From Burkholderia anthina (GTDB lineage: Bacteria; Pseudomonadota; Gammaproteobacteria; Burkholderiales; Burkholderiaceae): a stretch of DNA of 64,000 bases. The notes beneath the pieces were generated by a model. The model searched no databases. It was not told the origin of the DNA and saw only the letters and a list, made by a program, of their open reading frames with translations. The translations under genes and the position numbers were made by a program. This document shows positions 34,871 to 43,800 of this stretch, piece after piece. The stretch's first letter is position 1. The number at the start of each line of letters is the position of its first letter. The stretch spans positions 496,001-560,000 of the forward strand of contig NZ_CM003769.1 in NCBI RefSeq assembly GCF_001547525.1. Direction: 5' to 3'.

Positions 34871-35524
34871 TCAGTCTTGCGTGCGACGCGACACGTCGCC
34901 GTCGTCCGGTCGCGCGTAGTACGCGAGGAACATGTCGGCAGCCGACTCAGCGACTTTCTGTTGCTCGTGCGCTGTCAGCGGCGGCTGCCCCATCGTGATC
35001 TGCGGCCAGAACGCGAACGCCTTCACGGCGCCATGCAACTGATGCGCGGCGAACACCGGATCGGTCACCGCCAGGCGGCCGGCCGCCGCCGCCGCCCGCA
35101 CCCACACCGTGACGTCTTCCTCACGCTCGCCGAGGCGTTCGACCATGTCGCGCGCCCGTTCCGGCGAATGGATGGCCGCGCCGATCGCGACGCGCGCGAG
35201 CGCGAGAAAGGCCTCGTCGTTCATCAATCGCAATTTGCGGTCGAGGAGCGCAAGCAGTTGCGCGCGCAACGGCACGTCGGCGCGATAGGTCGGCGACTTG
35301 CCGGTCCGGGTCGCATCCCACAGCTTGTTCAGGATCGCAGCGAACAGCGTCTCCTTGCCCGGAAAGTGGTTGTAGACGGTGCGTTTCGACACGCCCGCGC
35401 GTGCAGCGATGCGATCCATGCTCGTCGCATCGTAGCCCGCCGCAAGAAATTCCTCGATTGCCGCATCGACGATCGCCGCGCGCTTGCGGTCGGTCAGACG
35501 CTGAGGAGGAGTACTGGTATCCAT
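34871..35524 (-). CDS. TetR-family regulator
   Basis: A 217-residue TetR regulator with an N-terminal HTH (MDRIAARAGVSKRTVYNHF, residues ~36-54) and a C-terminal ligand domain of the AcrR/TetR_C type. It is divergent from the MBL-fold hydrolase gene, with 83 bp between the starts. That gap contains two related palindromic sites, so it most likely represses both itself and the hydrolase. The ligand is unknown. Confidence 0.88.
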   Translation of the reverse strand: MDTSTPPQRLTDRKRAAIVDAAIEEFLAAGYDATSMDRIAARAGVSKRTVYNHFPGKETLFAAILNKLWDATRTGKSPTYRADVPLRAQLLALLDRKLRLMNDEAFLALARVAIGAAIHSPERARDMVERLGEREEDVTVWVRAAAAAGRLAVTDPVFAAHQLHGAVKAFAFWPQITMGQPPLTAHEQQKVAESAADMFLAYYARPDDGDVSRRTQD

Positions 35525-35534
35525 ACGGAAATTT

Positions 35535-35590
35535 TACACCGGGCAGTTTACTTATCTCGAAAATAAACTACACTGCTCAGTGTACTTTAT
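35535..35590. promoter_or_regulatory. twin TetR operators
   Basis: A strong palindrome spans 35563-35590, with core TACACTG-CT-CAGTGTA (35569-35584) and outer arms ATAAA and TTTAT. A degenerate second copy, TACACCGGGCAGTTTA, lies at 35535-35550, 34 bp away centre to centre. One sits next to the tetR start and the other next to the hydrolase start, as expected for a divergent TetR pair. Confidence 0.7.
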
Positions 35591-35607
35591 TCTCCGGACG
35601 AACCGAC

Positions 35608-36732
35608 ATGGCATCGCCTCTCGTTTTGATTCACCGCGTGCTGGGTTTCGCGGCCGCCCGGCGTGGCCGGACGCTGTCCGGCGGTTCGCCGCAGCACAAT
35701 GGCGAACGCTTTGCCAACGTCGCGCCGCGCCCTGCCGAAGGATTGGGCAAGACGCTGGGGATCGCGTGGAACATGCTGGTCAACAAGCCGCGCCACACCG
35801 TGCCCGCCGGCGCGCTGCCCGTCGATTCGCTCACCCGCGCGGAACTCGACGCGGCGCCCGATCGCAGCCTGTACCGCCTCGGCCATTCGACGCTGTTGCT
35901 GAAGCTGCGCGGCGAATTCTGGCTGACCGATCCGGTGTTTGCGGAGCGCGCATCGCCGTTCCGGCGCATCGGTCCGAAGCGCTTTCATGCACCGCCGATC
36001 GCGCTGGAAGATCTTCCGCCGCTGCGCGGCGTGGTCCTGTCGCACGATCACTACGATCACCTCGACCGCGACACGGTGCTCGCGCTGGCCGCAACCACCG
36101 GCGTGTTCGTGACGACGCTCGGTGTCGGCGATCGGCTGATCGAATGGGGTATCGACGCGACCAAGGTCCGCCAGCTCGACTGGTGGCAAAGCATCGACGT
36201 AGCAGGCCTGACGCTGACGGCGGCCCCCGCCCAGCACTTCTCCGGGCGCAGCCTGTTCGACGGCAACAGTACGCTGTGGGCGTCGTGGGTGATCGTCGAC
36301 GACGATCTGCGCCTGTTCTTCAGCGGCGATACCGGCTATTTCGACGGCTTCCGCGAGATCGGCGAGCGCCTCGGGCCGTTCGACGTCACGCTGATCGAAA
36401 CGGGCGCCTATGATGCGCAATGGCCGTACGTGCACATGCAACCGGAAGAAACCGTGCAGGCGCACATCGATTTGCGCGGACGCTGGCTGATCCCGGTCCA
36501 CAACGGCACGTTCGACCTCGCGATGCATCGCTGGCAGGAACCGTTCGAGCGTGTCACGGCGCTGGCGCTCGTGCGCGGCATCGAGCTGTCGACACCGAGG
36601 ATGGGCGAACGCGTCGATCTCGATGCCCCGCATCGTGGCGAACGCTGGTGGCGCACGGTCGACGAGCGCGCGGCAGCGCCGGCGGCGAAATCTCGACGCT
36701 GGCAGCTTTGCGCGTCGGAGGCGACGAAGTAG
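35608..36732 (+). CDS. MBL-fold hydrolase (NAPE-PLD/UlaG-like)
   Basis: A 374-residue metallo-beta-lactamase-fold protein of the NAPE-PLD-like group. GHSTLLLKL leads into the metal motif SHDHYDHLD, and FSGDTGYFDGF holds the Asp that bridges the metals; the late histidine is in PVHNGTFDLA. The N-terminal ~60 residues are specific to this subgroup. Related proteins are phosphodiesterases acting on lipids, but the substrate is unknown here. It begins at 35608 (MASPLVL) and is divergent from tetR with palindromic operators between. Confidence 0.85.
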   Translation: MASPLVLIHRVLGFAAARRGRTLSGGSPQHNGERFANVAPRPAEGLGKTLGIAWNMLVNKPRHTVPAGALPVDSLTRAELDAAPDRSLYRLGHSTLLLKLRGEFWLTDPVFAERASPFRRIGPKRFHAPPIALEDLPPLRGVVLSHDHYDHLDRDTVLALAATTGVFVTTLGVGDRLIEWGIDATKVRQLDWWQSIDVAGLTLTAAPAQHFSGRSLFDGNSTLWASWVIVDDDLRLFFSGDTGYFDGFREIGERLGPFDVTLIETGAYDAQWPYVHMQPEETVQAHIDLRGRWLIPVHNGTFDLAMHRWQEPFERVTALALVRGIELSTPRMGERVDLDAPHRGERWWRTVDERAAAPAAKSRRWQLCASEATK

Positions 36733-36865
36733 TTCGCCAGTCCCGGCACGTGCCTTCCGGAAGCGGGCCGTCGGACCTATCCGCGATTCCGGGCGGTGCG
36801 CTCGTTGCCGGCCGCCCCTGCACGTCGACTGCCAGCCCGTCGACCCGATTACCTCAATAGAGAAG

Positions 36866-37882
36866 ATGCATCCGGTACCCCTCCGATACCTACCCGCCCA
36901 ACGAGACGACGCCGCCACCATCGCGGCGCTCGACCAGGCAAGCCACCGTTCAACCGGCCGCAGCCGCGAGAACGAACTGCGACAGATGCTCGCGGAGCGC
37001 GTCGCGAGATGGACCGGTGGTGTCGATCATCTCAACACGGCCATTCCCAATCTGAGCTTTCATCGACGGGAAGCGCCGACGCAGCCGATGGAGTGCATGG
37101 TCGAGCCGAGCTTCGGCCTCGTCGTTCAGGGCGCGAAGCGGGTCATGCAGTGCGGGGATGCGTACCTTTACGACGCCGATCGCTTTCTGATTACATCTCT
37201 CGATCTGCCCGGTTCGACGCAAATCATCGAGGCCAGCCCCGGCAAACCGTTTCTGGGGCTCGGCCTGAAGCTGGATTTCCGCGTGATGGCCGATCTGATG
37301 ATGCAGGTCGCGCCGGTTCACGACGATGTACCAGCAGGCCGTGGACTCGTCGTCGGCGACATGACTGAACCGCTGTACGACGCGCTCAACCGGTTAGTCG
37401 CGCTGCTGGACGACCCGAACGCCATTGCCGTTCTCGCACCGTACATCGAGCGGGAAATCTACTATCGGCTGTTGACGAGTGACCAAGGCGCCCGCCTGCG
37501 CCAGATCGCCTCCACCGGCAGCCAGTGCAACCGCGTGTCGCGCGCGATCCGGTGGTTGCGTGCTCACTATGACGAGTCGTTGCGCGTCGATGATCTCGCG
37601 GCACAGGTTCAGATGAGCAGTTCGACCTTCCACCACCACTTCCGTCAACTCACCGGCATGAGTCCGCTGCAGTATCAGAAATGGATACGGCTCAACGAGG
37701 CTCGCCGGCTGATGCTGGCGGAGCGGCTCGATGCTGCGTCGGCAGCATTCAGGGTCGGGTATGCGAGCCCGACTCAATTCAACCGCGAATATAGTCGGCT
37801 GTTCGGTAATTCTCCCCGAAGGGATATCGACGGCCTGCGAGGTAGAACGGATGTCGCTTTGTCTATCGTCGCGAGTTATTGA
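36866..37882 (+). CDS. AraC-family regulator (AraC_N type)
   Basis: A 338-residue AraC/XylS regulator. The N-terminal AraC_N domain includes PSFGLVVQGAKRVMQCGD, and the C-terminal ~100 residues hold two HTHs (DDLAAQVQMSSSTFHHHF; AAFRVGYASPTQFNREYSR). The ATG at 36866 (MHPVPLRYL) is 133 bp past the MBL gene. No obvious target is adjacent; the parS/par region begins downstream. A paralogue of the same subgroup is at 49101-50081. Confidence 0.87.
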   Translation: MHPVPLRYLPAQRDDAATIAALDQASHRSTGRSRENELRQMLAERVARWTGGVDHLNTAIPNLSFHRREAPTQPMECMVEPSFGLVVQGAKRVMQCGDAYLYDADRFLITSLDLPGSTQIIEASPGKPFLGLGLKLDFRVMADLMMQVAPVHDDVPAGRGLVVGDMTEPLYDALNRLVALLDDPNAIAVLAPYIEREIYYRLLTSDQGARLRQIASTGSQCNRVSRAIRWLRAHYDESLRVDDLAAQVQMSSSTFHHHFRQLTGMSPLQYQKWIRLNEARRLMLAERLDAASAAFRVGYASPTQFNREYSRLFGNSPRRDIDGLRGRTDVALSIVASY

Positions 37883-38089
37883 GCGCGAGGGGTGGCGGTC
37901 GATATGTGCCGACTTTGATGGCATTCATAATGTGCGGGATTAGGTTCTCGCATACGACGTCGATTGGGCTCACGCTGTTCCGAAGACTACGTTGCACCGA
38001 CCATGCTCGGGACTCCTCCCGCACATTTCCGACGCCGGCTTCTTCTCGTAATGCTCCGTGACTCCGTAAATCGGGGGCCCGCACATGCG

Positions 38090-38105
38090 TTGTCACGTGA
38101 CAACT
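38090..38105. other. parS site 1, GTTGTCACGTGACAAC (perfect)
   Basis: Perfect 16-bp palindrome, the first of five near parA. The core CACGTG resembles the universal chromosomal parS, but the flanks GTTGT/ACAAC differ, as expected for a replicon-specific ParB. Confidence 0.85.
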
Positions 38106-38811
38106 GACGCAAAATGACGGTGTACCTTGCGCCGAATGGGCGGCACGTGACTCAGCAGGCGCGGACTCGCCCGCATAGCAAGGACCTACGGTGCATAGCT
38201 CGCCCTTATTCGTATAAAACACTACGAATTACGTGTTATATATGACAAATTGGACAGCGATCCTCCCGACTTTCGATATCGGCGCTCGAAAAAGGTATGC
38301 GCCCCCATTTCCTGGGATCAACGCGGTCATTTTTCGTGAAACAACGTGAAGAAGGCAGCGCAATTCGTTGCCACATAAGGGTTTCCAGCCGACGTCGATT
38401 TTCTGGGAATGTTTCACGACCCGACCCGTTTGGATTCGGCACAGGCATTCGACGCATGGATTCGGCATCAATTGCGGTGCATACGTCCGGTAATTGCAGA
38501 TGGGTTGAGCCCTTCAGTGGGGCGCATGCCTCGGAGCCCGCCCTGCCCTATCGGCGACTACGAGAGGCCATGCAAAGCTGTATGTCTCTTGATAAATGGG
38601 GACACATCAACCTCGCTACGATATCCGGGTACGCCTCAGCAGTCGCTCGCCGGTATTGCGTCAGTACGTGCGCACACGTGCGACGTATGGAGGCGGGCGG
38701 CCAGCGGATCAAATCTGGGACTCGCCATCTCCAACTGTCCCGTTGAAATGCCAACGGGACTCTTTACTTCCCACCGTTTCCTGTCGCTCAAACTTTGGGG
38801 CTCTGCTTCCG

Positions 38812-38827
38812 GTTGTCACGTGACAAC
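38812..38827. other. parS site 2, GTTGTCACGTGACAAC (perfect)
   Basis: Second perfect copy of the 16-bp palindrome, 722 bp after the first. Confidence 0.85.
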
Positions 38828-38976
38828 TCACCTTCGATTCACGGATCTGTTGACGAACCGAAAGCTATCGTCCACGCCTGTCTTCCCGAGCAATATGTCT
38901 CTTAGGCCGTGTAGCATCGACCCATTTCAACGGTCCCTTGACGACGCCAAGGTATCCGCGGGCCCGTTTGGCGCTG

Positions 38977-38992
38977 TTTGTCACGTGACAAC
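38977..38992. other. parS site 3 (15/16)
   Basis: TTTGTCACGTGACAAC: one mismatch, at the first base, from the perfect site. Confidence 0.75.
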
Positions 38993-39134
38993 TCATCCCG
39001 CTGCCACAGAAGCATACGTAATCACAGGCTGCGCATCTGTAAATTTATTGAAGTGATTTCGTCGCAGCCAACGTCGCAATCGCATCGAAGGCTTCCGCGC
39101 GCCGTGCATGCCGAGAAGAGTCGATATCCGGAGA

Positions 39135-39150
39135 CTTGTCACGTGACAAC
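39135..39150. other. parS site 4 (15/16)
   Basis: CTTGTCACGTGACAAC: one mismatch, at the first base, from the perfect site. Confidence 0.75.
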
Positions 39151-39396
39151 CGGCTGTTTTCGCGATGCCGACGACGACGCCCGCGCGACCGCCTCGATCA
39201 GCGTCTATCAACGGCACGAAGTCGTATCAAGTTTCGAGTGAAACCAAAGCACGATGAGGCACCCGGCCTTCGCCTAACCGGGTTCGTTATGGCGCCAAAG
39301 AAAACCCCGTTTTTCACTTCGGCGTTCTTTTTTTGCAATGTCAATGGCGTGCTTTTTACGAACCGCTGTTTTGACAACGCTCAGCCATTCGGCCTA

Positions 39397-39412
39397 TTTG
39401 TCACGTAACAAC
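39397..39412. other. parS-like site 5 (14/16)
   Basis: TTTGTCACGTAACAAC: two mismatches, one inside the right half. It is about 95 bp before the parA start, where ParB binding could repress parAB. Confidence 0.55.
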
Positions 39413-39507
39413 CACAGCGATCAATAAAACGTTCCTGACATTGAACGCATTTCTGGACATCCTGCAAATAACTGCATATATTACGCAAAACTCCTTGGAG
39501 GAATTTA

Positions 39508-40203
39508 ATGGCTTTCAAGATCGCCGTCAGCAATCAAAAAGGTGGGACGGGAAAGACGACCATCTCCGTCAACATCGCGGCTGCGTTCGAAGCCGGTGGC
39601 AACAAGGTTGCGTTGATCGATGCCGACCCTCAGGGCACTTCCGTCCGGTGGGTCACGAGCGGCGAAAACACGCTGCCGATGACGGTGCTTTCGCTGGCTC
39701 CCGCCGGCCGCGGCATCGGCGGCGAGATCAAGAAGCAGGACGCGAACTTCGACGTGATCGTCGTCGACTGTCCCGGCAACCTCGAAGACCCTCGTATCGC
39801 CTCCGTCCTCGAAGTGGCGGATTTCTGCCTGGTGCCGCTTTCGCCGTCACCGGCCGATCTGTACAGCACCGTCGCGATGATCCGCATGATCGAATCGATG
39901 CGCGCCGTTCGAAATCCTCAACTTTCTTCCGCATTAATGCTGAATAGCGTTAATGGAAAAACTAAAATGCGTGAAGAAATTTTAAAAATTTTAAGAGCAG
40001 AAGAAATAGGGGAGCATCTGCTCGACAGCCAGATCGCGCAACGCGAGGTCTATCGTCAGACATTCGCGCTCGGCACCACGATCCATCACCACAATCGATA
40101 CCTGAAGGGCCTGAAGGAAGCCCGCGCGGAAATCGAAAAGCTGGTCACGGAAATGGCCCAATACATCGCGTCGACGCGCGCTACCGGAGCCGCCCATGGC
40201 TAA
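39508..40203 (+). CDS. parA: partition ATPase ParA
   Basis: A 231-residue ParA/MinD-family ATPase without an N-terminal HTH, the short chromosomal or type Ib form. The deviant Walker A is KGGTGKTT (residues 11-18), and LIDADPQGTSVRW and VVDCPGN follow. It drives segregation of the replicon with ParB bound to the nearby palindromes. A strong Shine-Dalgarno (GGAGG) precedes the ATG. Its last codons overlap parB by eight bases, so the two are cotranscribed. Residues ~138-168 are encoded by strikingly AT-rich DNA unlike the rest of the gene. Confidence 0.93.
   Translation: MAFKIAVSNQKGGTGKTTISVNIAAAFEAGGNKVALIDADPQGTSVRWVTSGENTLPMTVLSLAPAGRGIGGEIKKQDANFDVIVVDCPGNLEDPRIASVLEVADFCLVPLSPSPADLYSTVAMIRMIESMRAVRNPQLSSALMLNSVNGKTKMREEILKILRAEEIGEHLLDSQIAQREVYRQTFALGTTIHHHNRYLKGLKEARAEIEKLVTEMAQYIASTRATGAAHG
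39921..40010 (+). other. AT-rich patch inside parA
   Basis: By my count 27 of 90 bases are G or C (30%), inside a gene that is otherwise GC-rich. Within it CATTAA (39932-39937) and TTAATG (39950-39955) form an inverted repeat, and there is a near-palindromic run, AAATTTTAAAAATTTTAA. Codons here are A/T-ending (AAA, TTA, GAA, ATA) while the reading frame stays intact. Confidence 0.8.
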
Positions 40204-41224
40204 GGACACCTCGAAAGACAAGAAGCCGACCGGCAACCTGCATCTGGCGGCCGGCCTGTTGCGCGGACTCGCGCAGGAAAATGCGGCGCTCGAAACGCGG
40301 CTGCCCGAGCCGGCGGCCGCACCGGTTGCCGTCGCCGAAGCCGCGCCCGCCGGTAGCCCGGCCGCGACCACCCCCGCCGGTACGCCCGATCTGGGCGCGC
40401 CGCAGAAGGTGCTGGTGAAGGACTGCATCCCGAACCCGTTCAACCCGCGCGTGTTCTACTCGGAATCGAGTCTGCACGAGCTTGCCTTGACCTTGAAACG
40501 GGAAGGGCAGATCGAGCCGATCAAGGTCACACTGCTCCCCGAGTTTCCCGGCAAGCTCGTCGTGATCGACGGGCAACGCCGGCTGCGCGCGACGAGCATC
40601 AACGGCGACGAGACGATCAATGCGACGTTCCGCACGGATCACACGCCCGAGCAGCTCTATACGATCGCGTATCGGGCGAACCACGACCACGAACGCCAGA
40701 CGATCTTCGACGATGCGGTCGCGTGGAAACGTCTCCTCGACGAGAAGGTCTTTGCCGACCAGAACACGCTGGCGGAGAAAATCGGCAAGGACAAGGCGTC
40801 GATCAGCAAGACGCTGTCGCTGAACGCGCTGCCGAACACGCTGCTGGAGCGGATGGCCGGTGCCAACGACGTGGTCGGCCTGCAGGCGGCGTACTTCCTG
40901 AAGCTGATCTTCGAACGCCTGGGCGAGGCGACGGCCGACCGGCTGCTGACGGCCGTGATCGAGCGGAAGAAATCCGTCCGCGATCTCGAGAATTTCCTGC
41001 GTGCGCAGAGCGACGGCGCCAAGAAGGCCGGCCGCACGCGCTACAGCGTTCGTCATGACTTTGCGCTCGAATCGCGCGCGATCGGCCAGTTGAAGACTTA
41101 TCCGGACGGGCGCCTGGATCTGCAGCTCAAGGGCGTCGACGCATCCCACCAGGAAGCGCTCGCCGACAAGCTCAAGACCGTCATCGACACGTACGTCGCC
41201 GAGCTGGCGGCAACGGCAAAGTAA
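40196..41224 (+). CDS. parB: centromere-binding protein ParB
   Basis: A 342-residue ParB protein. A poorly conserved Ala/Pro-rich N-terminus (~80 residues) precedes the ParB CTPase/nuclease-fold domain with NPFNPRVFY and GQRRLRATSING, the family's Box II. A helical DNA-binding region with LAEKIGKDKASISKTLSLNAL (shown here as seen, residues ~195-215) follows, then a C-terminal dimerisation domain. It should bind the GTTGTCACGTGACAAC sites upstream of parA. The ATG overlaps the parA stop by eight bases. It converges with rep. Confidence 0.92.
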   Translation: MAKDTSKDKKPTGNLHLAAGLLRGLAQENAALETRLPEPAAAPVAVAEAAPAGSPAATTPAGTPDLGAPQKVLVKDCIPNPFNPRVFYSESSLHELALTLKREGQIEPIKVTLLPEFPGKLVVIDGQRRLRATSINGDETINATFRTDHTPEQLYTIAYRANHDHERQTIFDDAVAWKRLLDEKVFADQNTLAEKIGKDKASISKTLSLNALPNTLLERMAGANDVVGLQAAYFLKLIFERLGEATADRLLTAVIERKKSVRDLENFLRAQSDGAKKAGRTRYSVRHDFALESRAIGQLKTYPDGRLDLQLKGVDASHQEALADKLKTVIDTYVAELAATAK

Positions 41225-41239
41225 CGCGCCCCCGGCAAA

Positions 41240-41317
41240 AGGCCTCGCCCCGCGCGCTGCGTCGCGAAGCCGGACCGCAACACGGCCCGGTGCACGGCGC
41301 GCACGATGGCGAGGCCT
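41240..41317. terminator. possible bidirectional terminator between parB and rep
   Basis: A 10-bp inverted repeat AGGCCTCGCC (41240-41249) and GGCGAGGCCT (41308-41317) lies between the convergent parB and rep. The loop is long (58 bases), so efficiency is doubtful, but AAAA precedes the left arm and a T-containing tract follows. Confidence 0.35.
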
Positions 41318-41320
41318 CGT

Positions 41321-42637
41321 TCAGTTGCCCGCGAGGCTGCTTTTCAGCAGGAATTCCAGCAGGTCGTCCGAGGTAGGCTCGCCCCACGTATCGAGCGCCA
41401 GCCATCGGAAGAAGCTCGTCTGCGCGAGCTTGCTCGCCTTCTTCTTCGGCGACAGCGTCAGGTCCTTCGAACCCGCCACCGTCTCGTTGTAACGCTCGAT
41501 CAGCTTGGTCTGGTCGTCGATCTCCAGCTCGCGGAAATACGCGCCGGCTTCCTCGACCTTCGCCGCCAGATACTTGTCGCGAATCTGTTCCTGCTTGCTC
41601 TGCGCGGATTCCTTCGCCGGTGCGGCCGCTTCGGTTCCCTGCCCGTCGGCCAGCGTGTAACCGTGCGTCAGCGCCTTGCGGAAATACGCGGCGACGTTGT
41701 CGACCGGCGCCGCATTCTTCTTCGTGGTTCGATTGAGCGTATAGGCGATCGCCGCCTTGATGCGCTGCACGCCGTATTGCGTGATCAGCCGGCGCGCTTC
41801 CGAGCGCGGAATGCCGAACTTCGCGACTTCCTCGACCAGCGCTTCGTTCTTGACGTCGCCTTCTTCGACCGTATCGGTGCTCTGCTTGCGCGTTACCTTG
41901 AACTGCACGGCTTCCACGCTGCGGCCGGATTTGTGTTCGATCAGCTCGAGCGTGTGGTCCGATACTTCGTTCACCTCTTGAATGCACGGCACCAGCACCT
42001 TGCTCTTGAACAGTTTGTACTCCTTGTACGACTGAGACGCCTTGTCCTGGCCGAGAATCAGGTCACGGAATTTCGGCAGAGGAATCTTCGCGGTGATGCC
42101 GATCCCTTCGTAGCGCACCGTGTTTTCCCATAGCGCAAGCGAGTGCGACCGCCGGAACTCGCGAGCGATCCGCATATCGATCAGCGCGTAGATCTCGGGG
42201 TTGAGCAGTTCGCTGCGAATCTGGTCGGAGAAGCTGTACTTCAGCACCGATTGCTCGAGTTCGGCGCCGGCGAGCAGGCCTGACGCTTTCCAGACCGTCG
42301 AACGGTCCGCGGCCAGGTAGTCCCAGTTGACGACGGTGCTGATCAGCGAGTTGACCGTGTCCTTCACGTACTTGGTGTTGTTGCTGTTCAGCCCGCTCTC
42401 GTGCGACAGCGACGCGATCGAGATCGAGAAACTCGTCCGGCCCGGCTCGAATGCCTCCTGCCGAAGCGCGTTCTTGATCAACGAGCTGAACATCTTGCGC
42501 TGCTGCAGGCCGATCTTTCCCGACTTCGGCGCGATATGAATCGCCTGGACCGCCTTGCGCAGCAAGTCGGGTGGCTCAGGGGTCTGAAACAGCGAAACCT
42601 GTTTGTCTGAGCCTTTGCTTGCGGGCTTGCGCGGCAT
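41321..42637 (-). CDS. replication initiator Rep (Rep_3 superfamily)
   Basis: A 438-residue initiator of the Rep_3 (RepB/RepE-like) type with two winged-helix domains. The first (LLRKAVQAIHIAP, FSSLIKNALRQEA, SHESGLNSNNTKYVKDTVN) contacts DNA and the second lies near residues 170-250. A C-terminal ~150-residue extension, Lys/Glu/Ala-rich, includes KKKASKLAQTSFFRWLALDTW. It should bind the CCCATAA-type iterons just upstream of its own promoter and thereby control initiation and copy number. It converges with parB. Confidence 0.88.
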   Translation of the reverse strand: MPRKPASKGSDKQVSLFQTPEPPDLLRKAVQAIHIAPKSGKIGLQQRKMFSSLIKNALRQEAFEPGRTSFSISIASLSHESGLNSNNTKYVKDTVNSLISTVVNWDYLAADRSTVWKASGLLAGAELEQSVLKYSFSDQIRSELLNPEIYALIDMRIAREFRRSHSLALWENTVRYEGIGITAKIPLPKFRDLILGQDKASQSYKEYKLFKSKVLVPCIQEVNEVSDHTLELIEHKSGRSVEAVQFKVTRKQSTDTVEEGDVKNEALVEEVAKFGIPRSEARRLITQYGVQRIKAAIAYTLNRTTKKNAAPVDNVAAYFRKALTHGYTLADGQGTEAAAPAKESAQSKQEQIRDKYLAAKVEEAGAYFRELEIDDQTKLIERYNETVAGSKDLTLSPKKKASKLAQTSFFRWLALDTWGEPTSDDLLEFLLKSSLAGN

Positions 42638-43800
42638 CGTGGTGTCCGGGTAAGGTTGCCTTATTGAAAGCGGACTTTATACCTTTTCGCGCGGCGGAGC
42701 AACGCCCTTGCTCCAGCATCACTTTCACTATCCCGCCTAAGCATCAGATAACAAAGGAAAAATTTCAATTGATAGACTTGTGCAGCGCCCCATATCCGTC
42801 TACCTTTTGATCAAAATTCCTCCCAAAAGCCGCTACCTTTCCTGTCGGCACCGGCAAACCCGGCACAAGATTTGCCACGGCGAAGGTAGCCATCCATGGG
42901 GGCAAATGAGCGGAATCGAGATCGTCGGGAGGATTCGTGGTGCCCCGCAGCACCACCGCTGTTTTCTCCCATAGCTTGCTACCTTCATCGATTCCCATAG
43001 GAGGGTACCTGTAAGCATCCTCGATAGTCTTGCTGTTTGTCCCGAAGGTGGAAATCGCCCCCATAAATGGAAACCATTCCGTTTCCCCATAAAAGGTAAC
43101 CTGTGTACGGTATCGGTCCTGTCTATGGGAAGGCTTCGTGGAACCGGCGGGCGCTAGACAGCGAATTGACTCCGAAGGGCTCCCATAAACGGGTACCTTC
43201 GAGATTCCCCATAACCGGCTACCCGAAGGAAATCGCCGTGCACATATCCGACTACCGGCCGAGAAAAGAACCCCATAAAAAGCTACCTTCACGTGTTCCC
43301 ATAGACGGCTACCCAACGAGATGGATGGTCGATTTCCCATAACCGGATACGTTCGCCCCATATCCACAACCCTGATTCCCCACAACGCGGTACCCCAAAC
43401 CCCAAATCCACAGACCTGAAACCCCAAACCCTTCCACCTGTCGTCCCATAAATGGGTACCGAACACGGCTCAAACCCTTGCCAGATAAGGCTGTGAGCCG
43501 TCTAAAAGTAGTTAAAGAAGTAAACGTGGTTTACCAAAGATGTAAACACACGTGTGCTTGCACAAAAAACGAACCCCATAAACCGCTACCAATGGCAGCC
43601 ATCTGTGGGACGCGAGGCCCCTCAACCACTCGGTCCACGCCGCTCGGCCCTGTTCAAGGCGCCGTTTCTGGGAGGCTCCAGGCCTGACAACGCATTCCGA
43701 GGAGGTGAGCGCCCACTCACAAACCTCGAAACGTAGAAACTTATGGGAAGAAATCCCGGATTCGGCAGAGAGGTTCCCGTTTATGGGACCCCGAAACCTG
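42638..43800. other. iteron-type replication origin region
   Basis: Upstream of rep, with an AT-rich zone at 42661-42780 followed by an array of at least fifteen iterons (consensus about CCCATAAMCGGCTACC). DnaA-box-like sequences occur at 43360-43368 (ATATCCACA, 8/9) and 43404-43412 (AAATCCACA, 7/9). The combination of initiator gene, iterons, AT-rich zone and adjacent parABS supports an origin here. The open frame on the minus strand at 42765-43466 only encodes the repeats. Confidence 0.78.
42789..43590 (+). repeat. Rep-binding iterons, CCCATAA-type
   Basis: Sixteen-base copies on the plus strand start at 42789, 42822, 42968, 42994, 43060, 43086, 43182, 43208, 43241 (weak), 43272, 43298, 43336, 43357 (weak), 43379, 43445 and 43575. 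Inverted copies lie at 42885-42900, 43732-43747, 43772-43787 and 44686-44701. Four pairs are spaced exactly 26 bp (42968/42994, 43060/43086, 43182/43208, 43272/43298). CCCATA and TACC are the best-conserved ends; the middle varies. Confidence 0.85.

Larger units (their letters stand above)
37883..39507. other. partition-site region upstream of parA
   Basis: A 1.6-kb gene-free stretch of lower GC content than its surroundings. It carries five 16-bp ParB-site-like palindromes (listed individually) and ends with an AT-rich promoter zone (39300-39507) and a strong Shine-Dalgarno before parA. The short open frames crossing it are not credible. It most likely functions as the centromere of this replicon. 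Confidence 0.75.

Noticed and set aside
42765-43466. 233-residue minus-strand open frame across the iterons
   Set aside because: Its translation only repeats iteron-derived words; the DNA is better explained as repeats for Rep.
42789-43590. possible CRISPR array
   Set aside because: Repeat units are 16 bp, irregularly spaced, partly inverted and next to a Rep gene; iterons fit, CRISPR does not.
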